Assembly: GCA_027382625.1 (NCBI GenBank)
Contig: JAJKFJ010007726.1
Coordinates: 1-16,228, forward strand
Direction: 5' to 3'
DNA from: Tetmemena sp. SeJ-2015
Lineage: Eukaryota; Ciliophora; Spirotrichea; Sporadotrichida; Oxytrichidae
DNA: 16,228 nucleotides
The notes under the pieces were generated by a model. It saw only the letters and a list, made by a program, of their open reading frames with translations. It was not told the origin of the DNA and did not search any database. The translations under genes and the position numbers were made by a program. Of this stretch, positions 6,684 to 16,077 are shown one piece after another; positions within the stretch are counted from its first letter, which is position 1, and every line of letters begins with the position of its first letter.

Positions 6684-7064
6684 TCAGCAATTTATAGATA
6701 TTATGTATCCATCATTGTGCTAGTGATGTCTATCTTTATCAAATAACTCACATAAAAGAGGAAAATTACCTTCACCTTGTATAAACTGCTATAAGAATAA
6801 TATTTCACTTAGAAATTTGTTCACTACTCTCATTTTCCAATATGCAGTTCCTATCCTTAGCTCTTTCTCATCTTTTCGCTATTTTCTCTACTCTAAAAGT
6901 CGATATCTGAGGGAAAAAAACTCTATAGATAGTGAAAATGAGACTTTCAAAATTTTAAATGTACAGATATCAAAATTTTACTTACTTATAAAATATATCT
7001 TTGGAGAGGCCTCTAGTTCAATTCTTACCCATTATTGAATTCTTTAATTAATTAAATAGTGATT
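6684..7064 (-). CDS. Uncertain 126-codon frame, unit 2
   Basis: Minus-strand frame free of TGA from 7064 to 6684-6686, TAA/TAG as Gln. It includes a charged stretch (LLEQRKQRKDEKELRIGTAY) and FIQGEGNFPLLCELFDKD, which look protein-like; the first ATG would be residue 79. The plus strand of the same bases is also open (6727-7038), so at most one is real. With TGA the only stop, frames of this length arise by chance in AT-rich DNA. There is no paralogue in the window for comparison. Confidence 0.25.
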
Positions 7065-7283
7065 TCAATCAATAAGTGCGAAAATTAAGAAGCTGTTGTA
7101 TTGTTCTTTCCACTGAATCTAAACTATTAAATTCTAAAGTTTAATATTAAGCCGGAAAGCAAGTATTATTTTTCAAATTTTTTCGAAAGGTCATTCAAAT
7201 TTGGTTAACATATTTTAGACATTTAAACGGATAAAAGGAGTAACCTCATATAATTATAAATAAGACATACATAGGTAAAAATA

Positions 7284-7484
7284 ATGACAGACTGCGACCA
7301 AGCATTAACTCATAATGACTTTACAGAGTTGCGGCCTCCGATATAAATAGAAAATCTGGTGAAATAAAAATTCTTGCACCTATCAACAACCTGCAATAGT
7401 TCTCTCACTGGTATTGGTTAGAAATCATTATTTTTTAAATCTTGTCAAATTATTAAGCACTCAAAGTATGATCAATTTTCTTGA
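7284..7484 (+). CDS. Uncertain 66-residue frame
   Basis: ATG 7284 to TGA 7482-7484, starting MTDCDQALTHNDFTELRPPI, with three TAA/TAG read as Gln. The first half lies in a locally more GC-rich stretch, which favours coding or former coding. No paralogue and no recognised domain; it could be an exon or a gene relic. Confidence 0.25.
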
Positions 7485-7706
7485 ATATGTCTTTCAGCTA
7501 GTTGTTCCTGGCAAAAAGTATCAGTTTGCTATTTATTTCCGGAGAAATAAAGCTAAATAAGAGTTAATTCTAACTGTTTATTACTGATTTTTAAATTTTA
7601 GAGAATACCTAATAAAATGCACTTGATGGTTCTTATTCAGCAACGTTACTACCAGGGTCTTGGAAAATTAAGACAATCTTCATTTTATCTTTCTATTTTG
7701 AAGATA

Positions 7707-7736
7707 TTTTGTGTTAAAATTAATTTTAACACAAAA
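7707..7736. repeat. Perfect 30-bp palindrome
   Basis: Left half 7707-7721 (TTTTGTGTTAAAATT) is exactly complementary to right half 7722-7736, with no spacer. It can form a cruciform or a hairpin in RNA. It lies in a gene-free stretch of unit 2, and I saw no copy in the other units. Confidence 0.9.
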
Positions 7737-8109
7737 AAAGCGCAATTAATTTTTATAACATTAAAACATTGGAATATATTAAAATTCTAAATGAATCAAT
7801 TATCTCTTTTTTGATAGTGACTGGAATCTTCGAAATCTAATTTCTTCTAATATCTTCCATATTCTATATTAGATATAATTTTGTTGATTTTATGGTTTAA
7901 TTTATTAAGGAATCCTTTTCTTAAATTCTCATTTCAATTAAATTTAACCTTCAATAGATATAATCAATTCAGAATAAACTCTTCACTTGAGTTTCTTTAG
8001 ATTTAATTCAAAATGAATATATACAATATTTATATGACTTATTAACTACAATTTAAGCTTCGAGAACGTAGCTATGCCGAATTTTGTTTTTAGTCTTATT
8101 ATTAAACAT
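7737..8109. other. AT-rich intergenic stretch
   Basis: I see no supported feature here. Confidence 0.4.
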
Positions 8110-8352
8110 TCATAATATTATTTTTAATTTTAAATTAAAATTGGGAAATATATAGATGTCCATTATTATCTCCACATTTTATAAATTGTATAAATCTTAT
8201 CTTTCCAATATATATTATATATAAATTAATATTGCGGTTCCTCTCGATATTCTGCCAACTATCTTGGCTTTACAAAAAATTATTTCTATGTTAAAGTAAA
8301 TTTTATATGCTTACGATTACTTAACTAAACTCGCAAACTGAGGCAATCTCAT
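8110..8352 (-). pseudogene. Unit 2 homologue of the minus-strand LRR-like gene
   Basis: Minus-strand frame of 80 residues from ATG 8352 to TGA 8110-8112, Gln for TAA/TAG. It begins MRLPQFASLVKQSQAY, matching MPQLTSLVRQSYVDQ of unit 3 (14530-14570), and later has KIVGRISRGT against EIVGTYSVTP. Distance from the end of the membrane-protein gene (about 2 kb) is the same as in unit 3. Sequence upstream (SSKNTLCLV, TGA) also resembles the unit 3 protein but is out of register, so this copy is diverged and probably broken. Confidence 0.4.
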
Positions 8353-9214
8353 TGAAATCAAACTAGACAAAGAGTATTTTTAGAGCTGGGCTTATTCGAA
8401 ATCATTTAATTATTGCTGAGATTCTATTGGGAAATAAAATTAAGATGTAAAATAAATAGACTTAAGTTTTCACTTTAAGTATTTTAAATTCTCAAAATAA
8501 GCATGTGGACTTCTCAGAATTATCAACGAAAAGAGTTTAAATTCAAAGAGAATTTTGGATTCTAAATTTTAGCAACTAATATCTCTCTAATGAGAAGTAC
8601 AATGGGGATAATTAATGAAGAAACTTAATTATAATTTAATTATATTTTGAACTAGCTGCTTATCAAAGGTGTTCTTAGCCATTTAAACTTATTAAATTTA
8701 ATAGCTTTCTATTTATTGTTTCAACCATTTATCAATTTTATTAAAAGTTAAAATATACTTAGCTATCTAAGCTCTCGAATTAATACATTCTATTTCGATT
8801 AAATTTGAATTCACCAAAAAATTATTAACTTTTCTATTAAATATTTGTATCTGTTGTTGCAAATTAGAAATTAATTGTCATATCGAAAAAGATAAAATTA
8901 ACAATAATGTAGTAAAAATTAATTCAACTCTCTTCAAGAGGTAAAAGTAGAAACTATTGCTTGAAGGAAATTTTAAAGTGGCTTTCTCACTCACAATTCC
9001 TCTTATTTAAAAGTCATCACTCAATTCTACTGAAATTATTATTCTTATAAACCTTATACAGATCAAATAAAGGAATATTGAGAATTACTTGAGGCAAAAA
9101 TGTATTATACTATTCTCTGGGGCTTATCAAAGATATGTTAAAATATTATCACATTAATTTTAGTTTTGTCATTTTTATAATATTTTGATATTTAAACTAT
9201 CATTCTTTAAATTG
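8353..9214. other. AT-rich stretch
   Basis: No supported gene. Likely contains the diverged 5' part of the minus-strand gene, not traceable by eye. Confidence 0.35.
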
Positions 9215-9400
9215 GAATGGAAGATTAAAAGTATTTGATTATCTTAAAAATATATATTAACATTTTTAAGAGCATTTAATGTCAAGTCTAAAATATATTA
9301 GTCTCTCTTCAGTTTAATCAAGCCATATTGAATGCTCTCCTTGTAACTATAAAAATGGACTACCATAGGTTTTGCAGGTGAAATAAGGTTTCTCAAATAT
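9215..9400. repeat. Conserved block B (diverged)
   Basis: Begins GAATGGAAGATTAAAAGTAT and ends near GCAGGTGAAATAAGG, parallel to blocks A, C and D. More changed than C, although both lie in unit 2, so unit 2 contains an old and a younger copy. Confidence 0.55.
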
Positions 9401-9719
9401 ATTTAAAAGGATTATAGAACTTAAAGATTTTGAATTATTTTTAAATTAATTCATTTTTGTTAAATCCTATTTCAAAATTGAAAACTCCAAAAAATGAATT
9501 AAATTTCATTGAAATGTTTTATTTATAATTTAAATTAAAATTTAGAAATATGTTATTTAAACTTAAATATCAACATTAAATATTGTTTTATATTAAAACT
9601 AAATATAAATTTTTTATAAAATAAATGGTCTTCCCTTAAATATAATTTGCCAATATTTAATCTATTTAAGTGAAATGCTTAAATTAAGAATATTACGTTT
9701 TATTATAGGGTGAATATGA

Positions 9720-9941
9720 ATGGTGAATCGAAGGTAAGAGATACTTGAAATAAATTAACCAGTACACTTTGATTTGAATCTTGATGTTCGGATGGTTAAC
9801 GCCTAGATGAGTCGTTTTTGGAAAAAAGTTGGAAACCCACAGGTAAAACTCTTTTTTTTTATTTTTTTTCTTGGCCAATATATTTAATAGCAACAGCAAT
9901 AATAACAGTAGCAAAAATATTTTAAGAGATATTTAAAATGA
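9720..9941 (+). CDS. Candidate first exon(s) with poly-Gln tract
   Basis: ATG 9720 directly follows an in-frame TGA and opens 73 codons to TGA 9939-9941. Residues 1-41 (MVNRRQEILEINQPVHFDLN, then MSRFWKKVGNPQ) are protein-like. The next bases, 9843-9890, look like an intron: GTAAAACTC, long T runs, and ATTTAATAG at the end. After it come Gln codons using CAA, CAG, TAA and TAG; unspliced, the tract is ten Gln (9885-9914). The frame then ends quickly, whereas the next frame (9811-10227) gives an Asn/Ser tract and acidic stretch from the same bases. A missed intron, a 1-nt indel or a pseudogene would explain this. Confidence 0.4.
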
Positions 9942-10227
9942 TGATGAAGATGAGGAAGATGAGGAAAATTAATTAGTGGAAGAATAGTTTGAAAAGAGGA
10001 AAAGTTTGAAAATAAATAATAAATGTTTACAAAAAGTGAAATTTAAAGCTGAAAAATATAGAGATGTCTTTATTTAATTAACCATCCGATCTTTTATACA
10101 TCTCTTTTTAACAATTTCTCTAATTAATTAATGTTCTACCTAAGATAAATTTGGTAATAACAACAAGATTTATAGGGTAATAAAATATTTTAAGCTTTAA
10201 TAAAGTTCAATAATTAAATTAAGCTGA
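9811..10227 (+). CDS. Candidate exon: Asn/Ser tract and acidic stretch
   Basis: TGA-free frame of 138 codons ending at TGA 10225-10227. From 9883 it reads FNSNSNNNSSKNILRDIQ, then NDDEDEEDEENQ, then a basic stretch (FEKRKSLKINNKCLQKVKFK). Low-complexity Asn followed by acidic runs is common in proteins of AT-rich protists. The 5' part (poly-Phe) overlaps the probable intron at 9843-9890 and is unlikely to be coding. Frame relative to the 9720 exon is off by one, so the join is unresolved. Confidence 0.35.
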
Positions 10228-10291
10228 ATATATAAATGATCTACCTGATAAATTTGCATTTTTAAATCGGAGAAAATTTTAATATAGATGA

Positions 10292-10558
10292 AGACCAAAA
10301 AATATAATTTTATAGCAAATTTTCCATTTATTAATTGACAAATAAAATTATATGATAACCTAAATTGTGAGTATCTCTAAAGTGTATCCTCTAGAGAAAA
10401 AAAAGTAACAGTTAATAAATAAATTCTTTCTTCAAGATAACAATTAAAATAATGGGTTTGTAAAAAAATTAGAGCAGATACAATTAATGCAGCGTAAAGA
10501 TAAAATAGGCTCGATAAAGGACGGAAAACATTGGAGAACCATTTTGCAAATCTATTGA
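10292..10558 (+). CDS. Candidate terminal exon, Lys/Gln-rich
   Basis: Frame of 88 codons after a TGA, ending at TGA 10556-10558; ATG at 10352 would give 68 residues. Reads KKKQQLINKFFLQDNNQNNG, FVKKLEQIQLMQRKDKIG and IKDGKHWRTILQIY, a basic, helical, protein-like sequence including several TAA/TAG-encoded Gln. It could be the 3' exon of the 9720 gene (an AT-rich intron between about 10080 and 10290 is possible) or a separate small gene. No domain recognised. Confidence 0.35.
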
Positions 10559-10899
10559 CTATGGGAATATAAAATATTTATGTCCATTTTAAACTTATTA
10601 TTCAACACAAAGAATGCAGCAAGAGCGAAATTATATTCTCTTTAGTCTAAATTAAGAACCATAATATTTTTAAAATATTCAAAATTTAAACTAAAAACAG
10701 GAGATAGCATATCAGCTTAAACAAACCAAAGTCAGCTTGCTTATATTAGTATCTAAGATTGTATTTTAAAGACAAATGTATTTTCAAGTATTTTTTATTA
10801 TTATAATAATCCTAAAATAGATCAGGTTTATAAAAATATGAGAATAGTTCTTATTTTTTAAAATTATAATCCATTACAAATTTAATCCTTAAAATTAAT
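10559..10899. other. AT-rich stretch
   Basis: No supported feature. Confidence 0.4.
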
Positions 10900-11100
10900 G
10901 AATGGATGATTGAGAGTATTTAAATATCCACACCTTTATAGTTGTAATAAATATATAATACTTAATTACATTAAAAGATAACTCCAAATATTTTGCCTTT
11001 ATAAAATAATGACAATAACCATGATGGAATCATCCTTGGAAGTATAAAGATGGTTTGCCTTTATACTTGCCTCAGCCGGTGAAGTACGGTTAAGAAAATT
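10900..11100. repeat. Conserved block C
   Basis: Begins GAATGGATGATTGAGAGTAT, almost identical to blocks A (4486) and D (15828), and continues to CTTGGAAGTATAAAGA at about 11035-11050. It then joins directly to GGTGAAGTACGG, whereas in unit 1 these two parts are separated by the 645-bp segment 4662-5306. Confidence 0.8.
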
Positions 11101-11505
11101 AAATCATAATTTCTCGAGGATCATATAAAAACATTTTAATAAAATATTATTATAGAGTTAATAATTTCAGTAAAAATAACTTACAATAGAAATAGTAAAA
11201 CAGATTATAAAACTCATTTCTTTTATTCGAGAAATGATAAGTCTCACTAGAAATCAATTTTAAATAATGGATCAAATTCTATATTTATGATTGCATAATA
11301 AAAATTAAATTAAATTTAGATTTAGATTATAAACTAAATAATCTTGTATTTATAATTTAAAGGAAGATTTTTTGATCTTTAAATTATTTGATAGATCAAT
11401 TTGATTTAAATTTACAACTAAATGAAAGGAAAATAATTAAGATATACTTCAATTATTATTTTTAAACAAGGTTCTATATTCAAACGTTTTTAAAATAAAT
11501 AATAT

Positions 11506-11852
11506 GATAAAGATAATCAAGTGAGTTGAATCGCGAATAGTAGAAATAAGATCAGAAATGAGAGTCTTAATTATTAGATGAGTAGTCTTATAGTGAACAA
11601 AGGATCTTAATCAGATGTCTAATGAAATAATTACATCCTGATTGGATTTCCCTAGAAAGTTCAGTGATTAACCAATGGGGTGGCATTATTTAATTAAAAC
11701 CTAAAATTATCCTATTTAATAATATTATAATCTTACCACCCACTTTTCTTTTTAAGCCAGAGAATGTTCTTCTTGCTGATATAGTTATTAAGACTCTCGT
11801 TTCTGATCTTATTTCTACTATCAGCGATTCAACTCACTTAATTATCTTTATC
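11506..11852. mobile_element. Element 3: MITE-like, 66-bp TIRs
   Basis: Arms 11506-11571 and 11787-11852 are reverse complements at 62 of 66 positions, starting GATAAAGATAAT and including AAGTGAGTTGAATCGC. The 215-bp interior has no long frame. No obvious target duplication: flanks read TAATAT on the left and TCCTTAATA on the right. The arm similarity suggests recent activity or conversion between arms. It lies in the upstream region of membrane-protein copy 3. The TIRs do not resemble those of elements 1 or 2. Confidence 0.85.
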
Positions 11853-12020
11853 TCCTTAATAAATAGAAATAATCCAAATAAAGAATGTTAAAAAAGTTAA
11901 ATTAAATTAACAACATTAAATACAGTGAAAATTTTATGTCATTATCCCGAAATATATTTATCTCCACACTCTAAATCTTAACATTATATTATTTAATAAA
12001 AATACTAAAATTAAATAAAT
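11853..12020. other. Upstream region of copy 3
   Basis: AT-rich, without TGA in the copy 3 frame but also without an in-frame ATG that I could find, so the original start codon of copy 3 appears lost or lies elsewhere. Confidence 0.4.
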
Positions 12021-12738
12021 TGGTTGGCTTATATTGCCTTTAGGCTTTTAGTAGAATTAATCGGATATGCTTTTTACAAAATGTTCGGTGGTTTCACATA
12101 AATTCTGACACAGACATTTTTAAAAAGCGGATTGTAAAAATGGGAATCAATAAACTAAGTCAAATTAGCATCTAACTCTTTTCTCATAAAAATGGGGAAT
12201 AATTATGTGCAAGAATCATCATAATATGACTATAAAACTCTTCTCAAGTAAATAGCAGACATTTTATATTTAGCTTACTTCATCGAACTAATTCTTTTTA
12301 TAATTGTGTAATTTTAAAAAGAAAATATATAGTAGTTTACCAGTGAATGGTTTCCTGAATGGACTTGCCATATCAACTCTTTTGAATACTGATTAGAAAC
12401 CTGACAAGTTTACATTAGGAGTTTTCTCTGTGGGCAATTTCTTGGGCTGGATCTAATTGGTCCTCTTGGGAATATACGATCTCACCATTTACCTGTATTT
12501 TACCCTTTACCCCGATTCTGATCCAGTTGACAACAATAACAACTTTAGCAACGACAAGAGCTTCTTCGAATTAACCAGCTTTATAAAATTTATTGTAAAT
12601 AAGATCAACATTTATTTTTTTGGGAAGAAAAAATATTAAAACATTTATATGTTATCTGAGTTATCATCAACATCTTATTCGGACCAAATCTGTTAAGCAA
12701 CAGGACGAATAGTCACTCACTGCTTTATAATCTCTTGA
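12021..12738 (+). pseudogene. Membrane-protein copy 3, frameshifted
   Basis: The 5' part follows the frame starting at 12021 (NWLAYIAFRLLVELIGYAF, then TFLKSGLQKWESI, SNSFLIKMGN, IADILYLAYFIELILFIIV) and aligns with copy 2 throughout. Near 12325-12335 the reading shifts: the continuation (NGFLNGLAISTLLNTDQKPD, then FTLGVFSVGNFLGWIQ) is in the next frame and ends at TGA 12736-12738. Skipping 2 nt, or a 1-nt insertion, restores colinearity with copy 2. The first frame alone hits TGA at 12390-12392. Downstream of the membrane segments is a short Asn tract (DNNNNFSNDK), shorter than in copy 1, and a basic tail. Copies 1 and 3 share the TAA-encoded Gln of GWIQ. A sequencing error or a programmed shift are alternatives to a pseudogene. 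Confidence 0.65.
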
Positions 12739-13228
12739 ATTCATTCATGATACCTCGTTGGCAACATCTCCGAGTATTTCAGAGCTGCTGGTCTTTTGGC
12801 TAGATCCAATTGGAATTGTTTTTTTATAGTTGAAGGATGAAAATAATTTATAGACCTACCTAAAAAATAATATCTCCCACGGATCGCTAAATGACTCAAC
12901 ATTATTTTTTCATAACTCAAAGCAATATCCCTTAGCCAAAATTGATCATAGTGCGAAGCTGCTTATTCTTAGAGAGGAGATCTATAAATTAGTGCCTGGC
13001 AGATCCAAGTTGAGGAATAGTTTTGTTCCCACACGGCTTCGGAGCTCACCATAATTCATGCACCTCAGAATTAAATATCTTCCTCAATTTCAGGAAGATT
13101 ATCAGATTAGAACATCTTAAGAGAGGTCTTACACTTTAGTTGCAAAGTAATGCTAAGCAACAAATCTCCACGTTTGCTCAAAGCCCATTTAGATTAACAC
13201 GAAAGCTATATATTTTACCTTTCTAATT
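12690..13228 (-). pseudogene. LRR-like gene remnant, unit 3
   Basis: Minus-strand pieces matching the unit 1 remnant: NQKGKIYSFRVNLNGL then TGA (13178-13228), CKTSLKMFQSDNLPEIEED in another frame (about 13060-13125), IPQLGSARHQFIDLLSKNKQ further on, and KTSSSEILGD near 12770. Locally more GC-rich than the surroundings, as expected of former coding sequence. Multiple shifts and TGAs; no function inferred. Confidence 0.35.
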
Positions 13229-13801
13229 AATTGTATGAAATAATTTAGATTCATTAATCTTGCTAAATTTTAATAAATTAACTTCATATATTTGCTATGC
13301 TTCTTGCTTAATCAATAAAATAGCTTAAATTTATTTCATCAGTGTAAATCTAAAAGATAGCCGATATTATTTATATAATATTTTATATTAATTCCATCTA
13401 AAATTTATCTTAAATAAGAAGATTATTAAATACTTTGCTCTAAAGAAAAGATATTTTTTCAAAATATTATCAATTTGAAGATAATTTTTAACTCTCATTT
13501 TAGATATATAAAAAGGAAAAAGACTTTAGGTATTTATGAGTTGGATTATTTAAAAATGATTTGAATTATAAATAAGTTAATTTTATAATATCTAATGTTA
13601 TAGTATCTGCCAGCAACTCTTGATAGTCTTTAAATTTGATAATTTTATTTATTGTAAGCTATAGAAAAAATTTACTAATTCGCAGAAAATTTTACATAAT
13701 TAACATTTTTTAAATAAAATATAAATTGATAATATTTTAATTAATTAAAGTAAATTATAGGAAATTATTTAATGGAAAAGAAGTAATAGAAAGTACAATG
13801 A
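13229..13801. other. AT-rich intergenic stretch
   Basis: No supported feature; probably the decayed body of the plus-strand gene ending at 13903. Confidence 0.35.
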
Positions 13802-13903
13802 GCGTATTTTAAAGTAAATATAGATGGCTGTCATGCGTGTTTATTTTAATTTATTAATTAAATTGTGGCTAAATTTAATTTAAATCAGGATTTATTAAAA
13901 TGA
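13802..13903 (+). pseudogene. 3' end of plus-strand convergent gene, unit 3
   Basis: Frame of 33 residues ending IVAKFNLNQDLLK then TGA 13901-13903. It parallels the ending of the minus-strand gene that converges on it (IVDKYNLNQVLLK), sharing CLF as well. Only the 3' end is recognisable. Confidence 0.4.
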
Positions 13904-14191
13904 ACACAATATTTTGTCGAAAATTAAAAAATATTACCATATTAATACTAAATATACTTAAAACTTAATTAGTAGCACTACTAACTGTGTTTTGAACTTA
14001 ATTCGTAGCAAGCATAGTAAGAGATAAATATGGAGCAATAATAAATTAGAAAGATGAAGAATATCAATTACTGATAGCATAATTTGTTCTACGATGTGAT
14101 GAACGGAGTCTACTGTATCGCATCTAGTTTCTATTGATTATTCATGCATTCATTTTAATAATACCTGATTTAAATTATATTTATCCACAAT
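13862..14191. repeat. Inverted repeat, 41-bp arms (unit 3)
   Basis: Arms at 13862-13902 and 14151-14191, the unit 3 counterpart of 1328-1577. The spacer is 248 bp against 168 bp in unit 1; the extra bases contain a short direct repeat of AACTTAATT...GTAGCA. The remaining spacer is well conserved between units (for example CTAGTTTCTATTGATTATTC). Confidence 0.75.
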
Positions 14192-14731
14192 ATAAATTTA
14201 AACAAACAAGCATAATAGCCACTCTGGACCCGTATAATATACACTCATTATACTTTCTACTACTTCATATTTTCCATTATATTTCCTATAATAAAAGCTT
14301 CTAAAGCTTAGATCGTGCAAATCTATTGCAGAGTATTCTTGTGCATATATTTAAAAATAATATTTAATTTCACAGAAGAGTAAAATATATAAATTCAATT
14401 TTTAATCACTTTTTATAGATTTTAAAAATTATCCATTAACATGAATTATGTACCCAAAAAAATAATTAATTTTTGTAGGTGTTACCGAGTACGTGCCTAC
14501 TATCTCTACTTTATAATTTTTTTTATAGTTTTAATCTACGTACGATTACCTTACTAAACTAGTTAATTGAGGCATTAAATTCATAACTGCCAAAGATTCA
14601 TCGCTAGAGTGAGCTATATTCAAAAACATTATTAAGCTTTCAAACCTATCATATTTAATAAACTCTATTTTATTAATCTCAATTTCACCAAATATTTGTA
14701 CATCATGGAATAAATGTCTGTATCGTTTCAT
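14150..14731 (-). CDS. Minus-strand LRR-like gene, longest frame, unit 3
   Basis: TGA-free for 193 codons from ATG 14731 to TGA 14150-14152, with TAA/TAG as Gln. Contains FHDVQIFGEIEINKIEFIKY, HSSDESLAVMNLMPQLTSLV, IIHVNGQFLKSIKSDQ and ends KYNLNQVLLK. Unit 1 repeats most of this sequence but with frameshifts and element 1; unit 2 has a diverged piece (8110-8352). In the segment coding DESLAVMNLMPQ the unit 1/3 differences are mostly third-position; upstream of it (FHDVQIFGE...) they fall in third position of a different frame, so the N-terminal third is probably misread here after an indel. Further downstream no bias is seen. Likely a decaying LRR-like gene; the C-terminal ending is shared with the convergent plus-strand gene. 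Confidence 0.4.
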
Positions 14732-14782
14732 TGCACATGTTTGATCTTAATTAATCTATCTTATAAAAAAATTTATAATATA

Positions 14783-15028
14783 TCAGCACAATTTAAAATA
14801 ATTTAATGTGCGTATAATTTTGCAAACATATATTACAGCTGAAAATTTATTGTGAATTAATTAAATAAATAAATTTTAGTAAATATATTGCAGGTGTCTT
14901 AGATTTAAATAATAATTACACCATTATTATATAAAGCATGAAATTCTGAGAACATTATATCCTCTAGTTAAGTTATATAGACCACAGAAGTAAATAAGAA
15001 GTCGATATAGAAGAAATTGAAAATGCAT
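14783..15028 (-). CDS. Upstream exon or fragment of the same gene, unit 3
   Basis: ATG 15028 to TGA 14783-14785, 81 residues (MHFQFLLYRLLIYFCGLYNL, then TRGYNVLRISCFIQQ, NYYLNLRHLQ). The frame is that of the unit 1 segment 2657-3031, where substitutions between units favour third positions. About 130 nt present here between roughly 14760 and 14895 are missing in unit 1 and interrupt the connection to 14731; they could be an intron or another insertion. Confidence 0.35.
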
Positions 15029-15060
15029 CCTTTGTAGCTTCATTCATGTGCTTTGAACAG

Positions 15061-15827
15061 AATTAAATATTACATTCATTTTATTTTTAATAGAATGATG
15101 AACAAGCTAATGATCATAAAAGTGAATCTGCCATTTCAACTGCTACGAAATTCCAAATTCACATATTTAATTAATTCAACAAAAACTATAAAGAATAAAA
15201 ATTACTGAGTATATGAAATAATGTTAAGTAATAAGAGTTATAAAAAGGTACTCATGCTTCAGTTCTCCTAAAGTGATAAGAATACTTTAATTTTTAGCAT
15301 TTATATAGAATTTAAGCACTAAAATATTTTCATATCATTTCGCCTTAAGGATTGTAAAATATTAGATAGTATGATTAAATAATTTTAAAGAATTTGATTT
15401 AACAAAAATCACTAACTTTAACTTTTAATGAATTAAAGTAAAGTAAAGAAAAGTAAAATTTAGGCAATATAAATAATAATCAATTTAAAAACCAGCACTT
15501 ATTATAGTACTAGTTAGTAATTCGTATTACTATCCTATGTAATTTAATGAATTAAATTTCATTGCTAAATAATTTATTTTACATTTCGCTTTACTCATTT
15601 AAATTTTAAAGCTTAAAATAAAAAATTTATTTTGTGTTAAATATATATTTTAGATAGGTTATATATAGATGCTCGCTTATTCTTTCCCTTATATTTCTGA
15701 ATTTTTTAAATTGCCAATTCTCCTAAAAGAAATTCTTATTTTCCTTCTATAAATGAAGGTAAAGTAAGAAATGAGTTTATTGAAGGATTTAAAACAAATT
15801 TCTATTAATCTATCTTTATTATAATTT
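15061..15827. other. AT-rich intergenic stretch with empty site of element 2
   Basis: No gene supported. Aligns to unit 1 on both sides of element 2 (3031-3143 and 4174-4480) without interruption at about 15350-15375. Confidence 0.6.
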
Positions 15828-16000
15828 GAATGGATGATTGAGAGTATTTAAATATCCACATCTTTAGAAATGTAATATATATATAATACTTAAGAGTATT
15901 TAAAAGTTAACTCCAAAATATTTGTACTTGCCTTTATAAAACAGGTCAATAATAATGTTCGGTCTAGAGTTGGAAGAATAAAAATCCATTGCTATAGTTT
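15828..16000. repeat. Conserved block D
   Basis: GAATGGATGATTGAGAGTAT followed by about 150 bp matching block A nearly base for base, including CAATAATAATGTTCGG-like sequence and the GGAAG.ATAAA motif. Confidence 0.75.
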
Positions 16001-16077
16001 TAGCCACATTATTAAATTAAACTAAAAAATTAAGAAACTTAATTAATTAGAGCCAGTGTCTTATTGGAGCATGTGAA

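Larger units (their letters stand above)
5777..12020. repeat. Tandem unit 2 (most diverged copy)
   Basis: Starts with the intact membrane-protein gene and ends where copy 3 begins. It carries a recognisable homologue of the minus-strand LRR-like gene (8110-8352) at the expected distance, block B at 9215, then an extra stretch of about 1.5 kb not seen in units 1 or 3 (the 9720-10558 gene), a second block (C, 10900) and element 3. The convergent inverted gene ends seen in units 1 and 3 were not found here. Confidence 0.6.

Noticed and set aside
6817..7038. Plus-strand 73-codon frame
   Set aside because: Overlaps an equally open and longer minus-strand frame, starts without ATG, and has no paralogue; kept only as an alternative in the 6684-7064 entry.
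9449..9499. Inverted pair ATTCATTTTT / AAAAATGAAT
   Set aside because: Ten-base arms are expected by chance in this base composition and there is no copy in other units.
9693..9914. Minus-strand frame with a poly-Leu start
   Set aside because: It is the antisense of the poly-Gln/Asn coding tract; the plus strand has better protein character, an ATG after a TGA and an intron-like sequence.
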